This document shows positions 17,412-26,598 of a stretch of DNA of 64,000 nt, piece after piece. The notes beneath the pieces are model-generated. The model was not told where the DNA came from. It saw only the letters and a program-made list of their open reading frames with translations, and did no database searches. The translations under genes were made by a program, and so were the position numbers. Where the stretch lies: the NCBI GenBank assembly GCA_963734595.1, contig CAVTHV010000037.1, positions 62,001 through 126,000 on the forward strand, in the 5' to 3' direction. Position 1 is the first letter of the stretch. Every line of letters starts with the position of its first letter. The stretch is from CAKKQX01 sp963734595 (lineage in GTDB: Bacteria > Pseudomonadota > Gammaproteobacteria > Burkholderiales > SG8-41).

Positions 17412-18035
17412 TCATGCCGTACCCAGCATTTTGCGACACCGCGCCCAGTCGAAATGCGGGCCCGGATCCGTCTTGCGCCCCGGCGCGATGTCCGAGTGCC
17501 CGACCATATCGGCGACGGGGTAGCGCGCCCGCAGGGCAAGGATCAGTTCTGCAAGCGCCTCGTACTGGGCGTCTTCGAATCGCGTCTCGTCGCTGCCTTC
17601 GAGCTCGATCCCAATTGAAAAGTCGTTGCAGCGGCCGCGGCCGCGCCACTCCGACGCGCCGGCATGCCAGGCGCGGTTGCCGCAGGGCACGAACTGGATC
17701 GTTTCGCCATCGCGACGGATCAGGAAATGCGCCGAAACCCGGCGATCGGCGATCGTCGCGTAATACGGGTGCGCAGCGGGGTCGAGGCGATTGGTGAAGA
17801 GCTCGATGATTGCGGAACCGCCGAACTCGCCCGGCGGCAGGCTGATGTTGTGGATGACGAGCAGCTCGATCTGCGTGCCGGGCGGCCGTTCATCATGATT
17901 CGGCGACGGCAGATAACGCACGCCCTTGACCAGGCCATCATCGGTGATCACCAGCGAATGCGTGACCCCGGCCCGGCCCGCCCCCCTCGCGCGGCGTTCC
18001 CCGCCGGCGACGGGAGGGTTGCCTTTTCTTTTCAC
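17412..18035 (-). CDS. ampD: 1,6-anhydro-N-acetylmuramyl-L-alanine amidase AmpD
   Basis: Cytosolic zinc amidase that strips the peptide from anhydroMurNAc-peptides during cell-wall recycling; where an ampC system exists it lowers the inducer level. Zinc ligands fit LLVIHNISLPPGEFGG (His), NRAWHAGASEW (His region) and HSDIAPGRKTDPGPHFDW (His...Asp). FSIGIELEG is the conserved core strand. 207 residues including an N-terminal extension of about 25 residues beyond the family norm, so the GTG at 18035 may be too far upstream. Directly follows pilR (22-base gap). Confidence 0.9.
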   Translation of the reverse strand: MKRKGNPPVAGGERRARGAGRAGVTHSLVITDDGLVKGVRYLPSPNHDERPPGTQIELLVIHNISLPPGEFGGSAIIELFTNRLDPAAHPYYATIADRRVSAHFLIRRDGETIQFVPCGNRAWHAGASEWRGRGRCNDFSIGIELEGSDETRFEDAQYEALAELILALRARYPVADMVGHSDIAPGRKTDPGPHFDWARCRKMLGTA

Positions 18036-18057
18036 GCCTCTTCACCCTCCTCGGGCG

Positions 18058-19425
18058 CTAGCTCTTCGCATCAAGTTCGTCGTTGATGCCCAGCCGCTCC
18101 ATGCGGTAACGCAACGCACGGAACGTAATGCCCAGCAGTTTGGCCGCGGCGGTACGGTTGAAACGCGTTTGCTCGAGGGCCTCGAGGATCGCCTTTTTTT
18201 CGACCGCGTCGAGCCGCTCCTGCAGCGGCAGCCCGGACACATCGGCCCCGTCATCGCCCGCCTCCGCCTGGCTCGGCCCCAGTTGCAGGTCAGCCTCGCT
18301 GATCTCCGGCCCCGTGGTCAGCGCAAGCGCGCGCTCGAGGATGTTCTCGAGCTCACGCACGTTACCCGGAAAATCATAAGCCTGCAGCGCTTTCAGCGCC
18401 GCAACCGAAAGCCTTGGCGCATTACCCGCGTCCGCCTGCCGTTTCAACATCGCCGCGGCAAGCAGCGGAATATCTTCGGGCATTTCGCGCAGGCTCGGCA
18501 TCTTCAACTCGATGACATTGAGCCGATAATAAAGATCCTGGCGAAACGCGCCGCTTTTCACTTCCTCGGCCAGATTGCGGTGGGTGGCACTGATGATGCG
18601 GACGTCGACGTTCTCCTCGCTGGTGGAACCGACTTTGCGCACTTTCTTTTCCTGGATCGCGCGCAACAGCTTCACCTGCATCAGCAACGGCAGGTCGGCC
18701 ACTTCGTCGAGGAACAGCGTGCCGCCGTCCGCCGCGCGAAAGAAGCCGTCGTGATCGGCGGCGGCGCCTGTAAACGCCCCTTTCTTGTACCCGAAGAACT
18801 CGCTCTCCATCAGGTTCTCGGGTATCGCGCCGCAGTTCACCGCGACGAAAGGCCCCTCGTGCCGCGCCCCCCTGAGATGGATCATCCGTGCCGCGAGTTC
18901 CTTGCCGCTGCCCGATGCGCCGCTGATGTAAATCGGCGCCTGGCTGCGCGCGAGCCTGTCGATCATCTGCCGCGTGGCCTGCATCAACGGCGATTCCCCG
19001 ATCAGCGCCGGGGAGTCGGCCGCCTGGCCGCCGTTGGCAGGGCGCATCTGATTCGGGCGCGGCAGCTTCAGCGCCGAACGCACCAGCGTGCGCAGCTGAT
19101 TGAGCGAGACCGGCTTGGCGAGATAGTCGAAAGCCCCGGCCTTGAGCGCCGCCACGGCGTTCTCGGCACTGCCGTGGGCGGTGATCACCGCCACCGGCAT
19201 GCTGGGATGGTTTTGGGCCACATAATCGAGCACCGCCAGGCCGTCGCCGTCGGGCAGGCGCATGTCGGTGAGGCACAGGTCATAGCTGTTTTTCTGCAAC
19301 TGCGCGAACGCTTCGCTGGTGCTCGCCACGCAATCGGTTGCAAGCCCCATCCGCTGCAGGGTCATACCCAGCAGTTCCCGGATGTCGGCTTCGTCGTCTA
19401 CAACCAAGACCTGACTTTGGGACAC
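18058..19425 (-). CDS. pilR: Sigma-54-dependent response regulator PilR
   Basis: 455 residues in NtrC order: receiver domain (VLVVDDEADIREL, phospho-acceptor Asp in CLTDMRLPDGDG), AAA+ sigma-54 interaction domain (GASGSGKE Walker A, GAFTGA loop, GGTLFLDEVADLP Walker B) and a Fis-type helix-turn-helix (FNRTAAAKLLGITFRALRYR). PilR activates pilin transcription with RpoN. The GTG at 19425 was chosen because GGGAGG precedes it and it begins the receiver domain; the stop of pilS lies three bases away. Confidence 0.92.
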   Translation of the reverse strand: MSQSQVLVVDDEADIRELLGMTLQRMGLATDCVASTSEAFAQLQKNSYDLCLTDMRLPDGDGLAVLDYVAQNHPSMPVAVITAHGSAENAVAALKAGAFDYLAKPVSLNQLRTLVRSALKLPRPNQMRPANGGQAADSPALIGESPLMQATRQMIDRLARSQAPIYISGASGSGKELAARMIHLRGARHEGPFVAVNCGAIPENLMESEFFGYKKGAFTGAAADHDGFFRAADGGTLFLDEVADLPLLMQVKLLRAIQEKKVRKVGSTSEENVDVRIISATHRNLAEEVKSGAFRQDLYYRLNVIELKMPSLREMPEDIPLLAAAMLKRQADAGNAPRLSVAALKALQAYDFPGNVRELENILERALALTTGPEISEADLQLGPSQAEAGDDGADVSGLPLQERLDAVEKKAILEALEQTRFNRTAAAKLLGITFRALRYRMERLGINDELDAKS

Positions 19426-19427
19426 GA

Positions 19428-21041
19428 CTAGCCTCCCTGGCACAATACGGTGAACTGAGCGCCGCTCGGCGTCTCGACATAATCGAGCGTCGCATCGTTG
19501 GCCTCGCATACCTCACGTGCGATGTACAAACCGAGACCGGTACCGCCGCTGGCAGTAGTGAAAAACGGTTCGAATAAATGACTGCGCGCCGCGACCGGCA
19601 CACCCGGCCCGTCGTCCACCACGTCCAATTTTACAGCATCGCCGCCGCGCTCCAAACCGATCACGATGCGGATGCTCGCTTTTTCGTTCCGGCAGTGGCG
19701 CAGCGCATTGCGGCACAGATTCCACATCACCTGGTCGAGATGGTTGCGATCGAACAATACGTGGGGATCGGCACCGGCATCGATCTCGAATATCCGGGGA
19801 GCGATCTTTTCAGTCTGGCAGAATTGCTCTACGAATTTTTTTACGTAATCAACAAGCTTGAACTTTTCGCGATGGGCCCGATCGCCGCGGTTAAGCCGCA
19901 ACACGTCGTTCACCATGCGATCGAGCCGCCTGGTGTTGTCATGAATGATCGCCAGCAGCCGCGTTGCGGTGGCATTGATCGCCGGTTCTTCCTGCAGCAG
20001 CTCTGCGGCATGGCTGATGGCGCCCAGGGGGTTCCTGACCTCGTGCGCGATATTGGCGGTGAGGCGCCCAAGGGCAGCGAGCTTCATCTGCCGCGCTTCC
20101 GCCTGGATGCGCGTCAGGTCCTCCAGGAAAATCACCGCGCCCACCCGCCGGCTCCTGCCCACCGGCAGGAAACGCGCGCTCAGCGCGCGGCTGAGCACCA
20201 TCTCGTTTGCGACATCGAGCCCGGCGGTATCGTTGCGCCATTCCTCCAGCCGCGCGGCCAGCGCCGGCGCGAAATCCGTCAGCACCACGTCGCGCCGCCC
20301 GCGTGGCAGCCCGAGGATGCGCTCGGCGCGCGCGTTGAACTGGCGGATCATCCCCTGATCGTCGACCACCAGCACACCGTCCTGCATATCCCGGATCACG
20401 AGCTGGTTGATCTGCGCCATGTTCTCAAGGTCGAGTTCGCGCTGCGCCGCGAGCTGCTCGCTTGCGAGCGTATGCTTCGCGAGCGTGTGCGCCAGCCACG
20501 CCGTGGCGAAATAGCCGCCGGATAACAGTCCCGCCTGCACAAACTGCGCGATGGCGGCATCGTTCGCGAGCACTTCGTAGGTATGCTCGAGCAGCACCGC
20601 GATGCTGGCCAGCGCGGCATAAAACAGCGTAAGCCGCCCGCGGCTGATCAGTCCAGCGCCGGCCAGCGTGGTAAGCAGCAGGAGTCCCAGCCCGCTGGAA
20701 ATGCCGCCACTGGCATAGATCAGAATCACGATGAAACCGATATCGGCGGCGATCTGCAGCGTGAGCTGGAGGTTGAAATGCCAGCGGATCGTGATCAGCG
20801 CGAAGCACGCCAGGCTGAACAGGACGTAGGTGCCGGCGGCGCCCACGAACAGCACCAGGTGAAGAGAGCCGAACGGCACGGTGCCGCCCCAGACCGCGAC
20901 GACTGTGAGCAGCAGCGCGGCGACGATCAGCCGGTAGACGTTGAAAAACAGCAGCGAGCGCCAGAATGAATCCGGGTAGGCGCCCGCGGCCACCGGCTCG
21001 GCGGCCCAATGCACGGTCTGGTTGGAGTACGCGACTGGCAT
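19428..21041 (-). CDS. pilS: Sensor histidine kinase PilS
   Basis: 537 residues. About six hydrophobic helices fill residues 30-190 (for example LIVAALLLTVVAVWGG and VILIYASGGISSGLGLLLL), then a PAS domain (NQLVIRDMQDGVLVVDDQGMI), the phospho-acceptor motif IAHEVRNPLG, and an HATPase domain with DDGPGVP and GTGLGLYIA. It pairs with the adjacent PilR; in pseudomonads the pair responds to pilin level in the membrane. Its stop abuts the pilR start, indicating translational coupling. Confidence 0.9.
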   Translation of the reverse strand: MPVAYSNQTVHWAAEPVAAGAYPDSFWRSLLFFNVYRLIVAALLLTVVAVWGGTVPFGSLHLVLFVGAAGTYVLFSLACFALITIRWHFNLQLTLQIAADIGFIVILIYASGGISSGLGLLLLTTLAGAGLISRGRLTLFYAALASIAVLLEHTYEVLANDAAIAQFVQAGLLSGGYFATAWLAHTLAKHTLASEQLAAQRELDLENMAQINQLVIRDMQDGVLVVDDQGMIRQFNARAERILGLPRGRRDVVLTDFAPALAARLEEWRNDTAGLDVANEMVLSRALSARFLPVGRSRRVGAVIFLEDLTRIQAEARQMKLAALGRLTANIAHEVRNPLGAISHAAELLQEEPAINATATRLLAIIHDNTRRLDRMVNDVLRLNRGDRAHREKFKLVDYVKKFVEQFCQTEKIAPRIFEIDAGADPHVLFDRNHLDQVMWNLCRNALRHCRNEKASIRIVIGLERGGDAVKLDVVDDGPGVPVAARSHLFEPFFTTASGGTGLGLYIAREVCEANDATLDYVETPSGAQFTVLCQGG

Positions 21042-21064
21042 GACGGCCGGATTACTGGGTCACG

Positions 21065-21292
21065 TCAGCTCGATGCCTGGTGCAGGCGCCGATGCTCGGT
21101 GCTGCAGAAATATTGGCCGCCTGTGGTGATGCTTTCGCTGCGCGGCAGATGTACGCCGCACTGCGCGCACCGCACCATGGTTTCCTCGCCCCGGGCCGGG
21201 GGCGGCTGGTCGCGGTCCATCTTTCTACGATAGCCCTTGAGTATCCAGTAGGCGAGCAGCACTCCCAGCACGAGAAAAATGAGTTTGGCCAA
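21065..21292 (-). CDS. PP0621-family small membrane protein
   Basis: 75 residues: an N-terminal transmembrane helix (LIFLVLGVLLAYWILKGYR), a charged linker, then a zinc-ribbon-like segment CAQCGVHLPRSE...YFCSTEHRRLH. This pairing matches the PP0621 family of unknown function, commonly placed next to pilS in betaproteobacteria. It ends 23 bases before pilS and probably shares its transcript. Confidence 0.8.
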   Translation of the reverse strand: MAKLIFLVLGVLLAYWILKGYRRKMDRDQPPPARGEETMVRCAQCGVHLPRSESITTGGQYFCSTEHRRLHQASS

Positions 21293-21389
21293 ACGTCACG
21301 CCCGGTGAAAAGGTAATGCTCTAGTGTGCCGCAACCGCCGCCGCCCGTCGAGTGCCGCGCGGGGAAACAGGGTGCAGTCGTGATTATTT

Positions 21390-21938
21390 TCAGGTTTTTG
21401 GGAGTTGCGCGTGTGCGGCTTCCGGGTCGACCTGAAGCGCCTCGAGAAATCGCGACACCAGGTTGTATCCCGCAATCGTCGCCGTCAGCTCGACCAGCTG
21501 ACGCCGGTCAAAGTGGGGCCGCAGCGCATCGAACACCGTGCCGGCGACATGGATCTCGCGCGTCATGGCATCGGTGTAGGCGAGCACTGCGCGCTGCGCA
21601 TCGGTATACACCTTCGCCGCCTGCCATTCCTTGAGCCCGTCGATCTGCGCCTGCGTCACGCCTTCCTTGAGCGCGAACGGGATATGCGCGCGATATTCGT
21701 AATCGGCGCCATTGACGATCGCCACGCGCAGGATCGCGAGCTCGCGGTAGTCTCCGGGAAGCTCGCACTGCTGGCGGATCGCGGTAAACAGATTAAGCCA
21801 GCCAGCGGCCACGCTCGGGCTGTTGAGCAGCATTTTGTAGAGATTGAGCATCCGCCCGCCGCGCTCGGCGCGGATCCTGTCCGCGAGCGCCTTGATTTCC
21901 GGGCTGCTGTTTTCGTCGGCGTAGGCAACGCGGGCCAT
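21390..21938 (-). CDS. Carboxymuconolactone decarboxylase-family protein
   Basis: 182 residues of the CMD/AhpD-like all-helical fold. Visible: LNLYKMLLNSPSVAAGWLNLF, then RELAILRVAIVNGADYEYRAHIPFALKEGV, which replaces the redox CxxC of true AhpD with no cysteine pair, and a DAMTREIHV helix. Most such proteins without CxxC are uncharacterised or decarboxylase-like. Start ATG at 21938 fits the family N-terminus. Next gene on the same strand is 97 bases away. Confidence 0.82.
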   Translation of the reverse strand: MARVAYADENSSPEIKALADRIRAERGGRMLNLYKMLLNSPSVAAGWLNLFTAIRQQCELPGDYRELAILRVAIVNGADYEYRAHIPFALKEGVTQAQIDGLKEWQAAKVYTDAQRAVLAYTDAMTREIHVAGTVFDALRPHFDRRQLVELTATIAGYNLVSRFLEALQVDPEAAHAQLPKT

Positions 21939-21997
21939 GATTGCTCCGGGGAAATAAAAGCGCGCGGCTTTTACATTTGACAGTGCTGACCAATGAT

Positions 21998-22074
<77 letters not shown>

Positions 22075-22121
22075 ATTTCCGGTTCCCAAGAACCAGCAGG
22101 GGCACGTCGCGCGCGCCCCTG

Positions 22122-23099
22122 TCAGTAACTCCGCGTCACCGCGAAGTCCGCCAATTGTATCAAATAATCGCGGTACTTTGAATTCGGCAGCAAGGCCAAG
22201 GCCTCGATTGCGGCAATCGATTCGGTGCGCGCCTGCTCGCGCGCGTAATCGAGCGCGCCGGTATCGCGGATAGCGTCCAGCACCGCGGACAGTTCCTCGC
22301 CTCCCCCCTGTTCGATTGCGCGGCGGATGAGCGCCGCCTGCGCGGGGGTCCCGCGTTTGAGGGCATAGATCAACGGCAGCGTCGCCTTGCCTTCGGCGAG
22401 GTCGTCGCCGACATTCTTGCCGATCACGAGATGATCGCCGGAATAATCGAGCACGTCATCGATCAGCTGGAATGCCGTGCCGAGATGGATGCCGTAGGTG
22501 GCGATCGCCTCCTCGGCCCCCGCGGCGGCATTGCCGAGAATGGCGCCGAGCCGGGTCGAGGCTTCAAACAGCTTGGCGGTCTTGTAACGGATGACCTGCA
22601 GATAGCCCCGCTCGTCGATATCCGCATTACGGCAGTTCATGAGCTGCAGCACCTCGCCCTCGGCGATGATATTGGTGGCATCGGCGAGCACCTGCAGCAC
22701 GCGCATGTTGTCGGCCCCCACCATCATCTGGAACGCCCGCGAATAGACGAAGTCGCCGACCAGCACGCTTGCGGCATTACCGAAAAGCGAATTCGTCGTC
22801 GGCCGTCCGCGCCGCAGCGCGGACTCGTCGACGACGTCATCATGAAGCAGCGTCGCAGTGTGGATGAACTCGACCACCGCTGCTAGCTCATGATGATGTT
22901 TGCCCGGGTAGCCGAAAGCGCCCGCCGACAGGATGACCAGCGCCGGGCGCAGACGCTTGCCGCCGCCGCCGATAATGTATTCGGCAACTTGGCGGATCAG
23001 CACGACATCGGAATGCAGGCGGCTGCGGATTACCTCGTCCACCGCCTGCATGTCGGCGGCGATGAATGCGCGAATGGCGTCGATTGACACGGGAGTCAC
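22122..23099 (-). CDS. ispB: Polyprenyl (octaprenyl) diphosphate synthase
   Basis: Makes the ubiquinone side chain by adding isopentenyl units to farnesyl diphosphate. About 325 residues. The first Asp-rich motif is LLHDDVVDE with ALRRGRPTTN after it; the second is LIDDVLDYSGD; GGGGKRLRPAL is the substrate-binding block. The start is uncertain: GTG codons at 23099 and 23090 and a TTG at 23108 are all in frame with weak ribosome sites. Divergent from rplU, the usual betaproteobacterial arrangement. Confidence 0.92.
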   Translation of the reverse strand: MTPVSIDAIRAFIAADMQAVDEVIRSRLHSDVVLIRQVAEYIIGGGGKRLRPALVILSAGAFGYPGKHHHELAAVVEFIHTATLLHDDVVDESALRRGRPTTNSLFGNAASVLVGDFVYSRAFQMMVGADNMRVLQVLADATNIIAEGEVLQLMNCRNADIDERGYLQVIRYKTAKLFEASTRLGAILGNAAAGAEEAIATYGIHLGTAFQLIDDVLDYSGDHLVIGKNVGDDLAEGKATLPLIYALKRGTPAQAALIRRAIEQGGGEELSAVLDAIRDTGALDYAREQARTESIAAIEALALLPNSKYRDYLIQLADFAVTRSY

Positions 23100-23253
23100 G
23101 TTGAACAAAACCGTGAATCATACCAGCCTAGCCTGCCCGCGGCAGGTGCCGCAAGTGGCGGAAGCCTTGCCGCGGAACGAGGCCGCGATCGTGGGCCACG
23201 CCTAAGTCTTTGATGCAAAACCCTTCCCGTCAACCGGCCCCGGTCGATTCTCT

Positions 23254-23282
23254 TTGACTCCGGGACATAATTTTTGTAGAAT
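23254..23282 (+). promoter_or_regulatory. Sigma-70 promoter of rplU-rpmA
   Basis: TTGACT (23254-23259) and TAGAAT (23277-23282) separated by 17 bases, 35 bases before the rplU start. Close to consensus and in the divergent gap. Confidence 0.75.
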
Positions 23283-23317
23283 GTTCGGCTTTCCAAATGG
23301 GTTCAACGGAGTTATCC

Positions 23318-23629
23318 ATGTATGCGGTCATAAAAACCGGCGGCAAGCAGTATCGCGTGAGCGCCGGCGAAAAACTTAAAGTAGAACAGATACCTGCAGA
23401 CATCGGGACCGAGATCGTGCTGGATCAGGTATTGATGGTCACGGATGGCGGTGCAGTCAAATTGGGCACGCCGCTGGTGAGCGGGGCTTCGGTCCAGGCC
23501 AAGGTGGTGGCGCATGGCCGCGGCGATAAAGTGCACATTTTCAAGATGCGCCGTCGCAAGCACTATCGCAAGAGCCAGGGACATCGCCAGAACTATACCG
23601 AGATCGAGATTCTCGGCATCGCAGGTTAA
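23318..23629 (+). CDS. rplU: 50S ribosomal protein L21
   Basis: 103 residues: MYAVIKTGGKQYRVSAGEKLKVEQI and the C-terminal HIFKMRRRKHYRKSQGHRQNYTEIEI are diagnostic for L21, which binds 23S rRNA near L20. The ATG at 23318 fits the family start; a longer reading from 23297 was rejected. CGGAG lies 7 bases upstream. First gene of rplU-rpmA, 11 bases before rpmA. Confidence 0.98.
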   Translation: MYAVIKTGGKQYRVSAGEKLKVEQIPADIGTEIVLDQVLMVTDGGAVKLGTPLVSGASVQAKVVAHGRGDKVHIFKMRRRKHYRKSQGHRQNYTEIEILGIAG

Positions 23630-23640
23630 GGAGCGGACAC

Positions 23641-23898
23641 ATGGCACATAAAAAAGCAGGCGGCAGTTCCCGGAACGGCCGCGATTCACAAGCCAAGCGG
23701 CTGGGCGTCAAATGTTTCGGCGGCGAACTCGTGCCGGCGGGCAGCATCATCGTGCGCCAGCGCGGCACCCGGGTCCATCCCGGCGAGAATGTCGGCATCG
23801 GCAAGGATCACACGCTGTTCGCCAAGGTCACGGGCAAGATCGAGTTCTCGCAAAAGGGCCCGCTCAAGCACAAGATGGTCAGCGTCCAGCCTGCCTGA
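23641..23898 (+). CDS. rpmA: 50S ribosomal protein L27
   Basis: 85 residues: MAHKKAGGSSRNGRDSQAKRLGVK is the L27 N-terminus, which reaches the peptidyl-transferase centre, followed by GSIIVRQRGTRVHPGENVGIGKDHTLFA. No N-terminal Firmicutes-type extension needing cleavage. AAGGAG stands 7 bases upstream. A strong intrinsic terminator follows. Confidence 0.98.
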   Translation: MAHKKAGGSSRNGRDSQAKRLGVKCFGGELVPAGSIIVRQRGTRVHPGENVGIGKDHTLFAKVTGKIEFSQKGPLKHKMVSVQPA

Positions 23899-23916
23899 CG
23901 CGGACATGTTTCAGCG

Positions 23917-23948
23917 AAAAGGCCCTGTCGGAACGGCAGGGCCTTTTT
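23917..23948 (+). terminator. Rho-independent terminator after rpmA
   Basis: Stem AAGGCCCTG / CAGGGCCTT with a 9-base loop, followed by a T-run, 20 bases after the rpmA stop. Confidence 0.9.
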
Positions 23949-24078
23949 ATTTGAGCCGCCAGGCTTCCGGCACACCGCGTTTCCATTTGCATATGCGATA
24001 TCCCATTTTCCCTTCGCGCCCGGCGCGTCTTTTGTGATCAGGGGTCTGTTTCTCCCCGGCGGTCCCGGCTAAATCATC

Positions 24079-25170
24079 ATGAAATTCATCGACGAAGCAA
24101 CCATCGAAGTCCACGCCGGCAAGGGCGGCGACGGCGCCGCCAGTTTCAGACGCGAGAAGTTCGTGCCGCGCGGCGGTCCGGACGGCGGCGACGGCGGGCG
24201 CGGCGGCAGCATCTTTGCGATCGCCGACCGCAATATCAACACCCTGATCGATTACCGCTACGCGCGCATTCACCGCGCCAGGAACGGCGAAAAGGGGCAC
24301 GGTTCCGACTGCTACGGCAAATCGGCGCCCGACATCGTGCTGCGCATGCCGGTGGGCACGGTGGTCAGCGATCTCGAAACCGGCGAAGTGATCGCCGATC
24401 TCGAACATCATGGGCAGCAGACGCAGCTTGCCAGGGGCGGCAAGGGAGGCTTGGGCAATCTGCATTTCAAGTCCAGCATGAACCGCGCGCCGCGCCAGTT
24501 CACGCCCGGCGAGCCGGGCGAGAGCCGCAAGCTGCAGCTCGAACTCAAGGTGCTGGCCGACGTCGGCCTGCTCGGCATGCCCAACGCCGGCAAATCGACG
24601 CTGATCCGCGCGATTTCCGCGGCACGCCCCAAGGTCGCGGATTATCCTTTCACCACGCTGCACCCCAATCTTGGCGTGGTACGCGTCGATGTCAGCCGCA
24701 GTTTCGTGGTCGCCGACATTCCCGGGCTGATCGAGGGCGCGGCGGAAGGCGCCGGCCTCGGCCACCAGTTCTTGCGGCACCTCGCCCGCACCCGGTTATT
24801 GCTGCATCTCGTCGACATCGCGCCCCTTGATGAGGGCAGCGATCCCGTGCGCGAGGCCAAAGCCATCGTCAAGGAGCTCAAGAAATACGACGAGGCGCTC
24901 TATCGCAAGCCGCGCTGGCTGGTGCTGAACAAGACCGACCTGCTGCAACCGGAACAGCGGGACGAGACCGTGAAAAAATTTATCAAGGATTTGGGCTGGA
25001 AGCAGAAAAGCTTTATCATTTCGGCACTCACCGGCGACGGCTGCAGGGCGTTGACCTACGCCATCATGGAATACCTGGAAGAAAACAACCTGGCCGCCAA
25101 GGACGCCGAGGAAGGCGAAACGGAAATAAAAATTCGAAAAAAAACAGCGAACAACAAACAAGAAACCTGA
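24079..25170 (+). CDS. obg: GTPase Obg / CgtA
   Basis: Essential GTPase of 50S ribosome assembly. 363 residues: glycine-rich Obg fold (FIDEATIEVHAGKGGDGAASFRRE...GGPDGGDGGRGG) up to about residue 158, then the G domain with GMPNAGKST, DIPGLIEGAAEGAGLGHQFLRH and NKTDLL. The tail is a short acidic-then-basic extension (EEGETEIKIRKK). The standard rplU-rpmA-obg-proB order. The terminator before it suggests its own promoter in the 180-base gap, where no consensus is obvious. Confidence 0.96.
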   Translation: MKFIDEATIEVHAGKGGDGAASFRREKFVPRGGPDGGDGGRGGSIFAIADRNINTLIDYRYARIHRARNGEKGHGSDCYGKSAPDIVLRMPVGTVVSDLETGEVIADLEHHGQQTQLARGGKGGLGNLHFKSSMNRAPRQFTPGEPGESRKLQLELKVLADVGLLGMPNAGKSTLIRAISAARPKVADYPFTTLHPNLGVVRVDVSRSFVVADIPGLIEGAAEGAGLGHQFLRHLARTRLLLHLVDIAPLDEGSDPVREAKAIVKELKKYDEALYRKPRWLVLNKTDLLQPEQRDETVKKFIKDLGWKQKSFIISALTGDGCRALTYAIMEYLEENNLAAKDAEEGETEIKIRKKTANNKQET

Positions 25171-25240
25171 CCGTGGCGTCCAGCATCCATTCACAGCTCA
25201 TAGAAAATACCGTTGCGTCCATTGCGTTGAAAGCTTTCAA

Positions 25241-26359
25241 ATGGGTTCGGTCCTAGAAAACGCCAAACGACTGGTCGTCAAGGTCGGCAGCGGTCTGGTC
25301 ACCAACCGCGGCCAGGGCCTGGATCGCACCGCGCTTTCGCGCTGGGCGGAACAGATCGCGCAGCTCAGGCACTCCGGATACGAAGTCGTGCTGGTGTCGA
25401 GCGGCGCCATCGCCGAAGGCATGCAGCGGCTCGGCTGGAAACGGCGCCCCAACGCATTGCATGAGCTGCAGGCCGCGGCCGCGGTCGGCCAGATGGGTCT
25501 GATCGAAGTCTACGAATCCTGCTTCCGCAAGCACAACCTGATCACCTCGCAAATCCTGCTCACGCACGAGGACCTTGCCGACCGCAAGCGTTATCTCAAT
25601 GCGCATTCGACCCTGCGCACGCTGCTCGGGCTGGGCGTCGTCCCCATCATCAACGAAAACGACACCGTGGCGATCGACGAGATCCGGTTCGGCGACAACG
25701 ACACCCTCGCCGCGCTCGTCACCAATCTGATCGAAGCTGATGTTCTGATCATCCTTACCGACCAGGCCGGTTTGTACGACAGGGATCCGCGCAAGGACGC
25801 GGCGGCAAAACTGGTGACGGAAGCCAAAGCCGGCGACCCGCGGCTTGAATCGATGGCCGGCGGCGTCGGCAGTCATATCGCGCTCGGCGGCATGCTGACC
25901 AAGGTGTTGGCGGCCAAGCGCGCAGCGCGCAGCGGCGCCCACACCGTGATCGCGTCCGGGCATGAGGACAACGTGTTGCTGCGCCTGGCGCGAGGCGAGC
26001 CGTTGGGCACCCAGCTCAGGGCCGAAAACGCAACGCTCGCGGCACGCAAGCAGTGGCTTGCCGACCATTTGCAGATACGCGGCCAGATTGTGCTGGACGC
26101 GGGCGCGGTCAAAGCGCTTACCGTCGACGGCAAGAGCCTGCTGCCGATCGGCGTTCATGAGGCTTCCGGCGAGTTCGAGCGCGGCGAAGTGGTGAGCTGT
26201 CTGGATGAAGCGCGGCGCGAGATCGCGCGGGGTCTCATCAACTACAGCGCGTCGGAAACGCGCCGCATCCTGCGCACGCCGTCGAGCGAGATCGAGGCGA
26301 GGCTCGGCTACGTCGACGAGCCGGAACTGATCCACCGGGACAACTTGGTCTTGCTGTAA
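25241..26359 (+). CDS. proB: Glutamate 5-kinase
   Basis: Phosphorylates glutamate as the first step of proline synthesis. 372 residues: an amino-acid kinase domain (VVKVGSGLVTN, VSSGAIAEGMQRLGW, PIINENDTVAIDEIRFGDND) and a C-terminal PUA domain from about residue 280 (GQIVLDAGAVKALTVDGKSLLPIGV). Feedback inhibition by proline is typical. A hairpin TGGTCTTGC/GCAAGACCA spans the stop codon, without a clear T-run. 70 bases after obg. Confidence 0.95.
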   Translation: MGSVLENAKRLVVKVGSGLVTNRGQGLDRTALSRWAEQIAQLRHSGYEVVLVSSGAIAEGMQRLGWKRRPNALHELQAAAAVGQMGLIEVYESCFRKHNLITSQILLTHEDLADRKRYLNAHSTLRTLLGLGVVPIINENDTVAIDEIRFGDNDTLAALVTNLIEADVLIILTDQAGLYDRDPRKDAAAKLVTEAKAGDPRLESMAGGVGSHIALGGMLTKVLAAKRAARSGAHTVIASGHEDNVLLRLARGEPLGTQLRAENATLAARKQWLADHLQIRGQIVLDAGAVKALTVDGKSLLPIGVHEASGEFERGEVVSCLDEARREIARGLINYSASETRRILRTPSSEIEARLGYVDEPELIHRDNLVLL

Positions 26360-26371
26360 AGCGGCAAGACC

Positions 26372-26499
26372 AGGTTGCGGTGGAGACTAATGCGACCAGT
26401 GGTCGCGTTAGGTCGGAGCCACAATCCGGTCCTAGATTTGAAGCAAGGCAGGTGCGGTGAACAAGCGACCACGTCGCGTTAGCGGAGCCAAATCCGGTC
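26372..26499 (+). repeat. Imperfect direct repeat after proB
   Basis: Copies at 26372-26431 and 26450-26499 share AGGT.GCGGTG, GCGACCA, GTCGCGTTAG, CGGAGCCA and ATCCGGTC with small indels between these blocks. The rest of the 240-base gap up to the CNP1-like gene has no open frame that looks coding. Confidence 0.75.
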
Positions 26500-26598
26500 T
26501 GTTGATCAGGAGTCCTCGGTGCGCGCGGTTACAGCCTTCGGAAACAGGGGCAGGTCTCGGGAATAGGCCCAGCGGCTGGAGTAAATCTGGGCTGGCTC

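Noticed and set aside
21390..21938. AhpD alkyl hydroperoxidase
   Set aside because: The redox CxxC of AhpD is not present.
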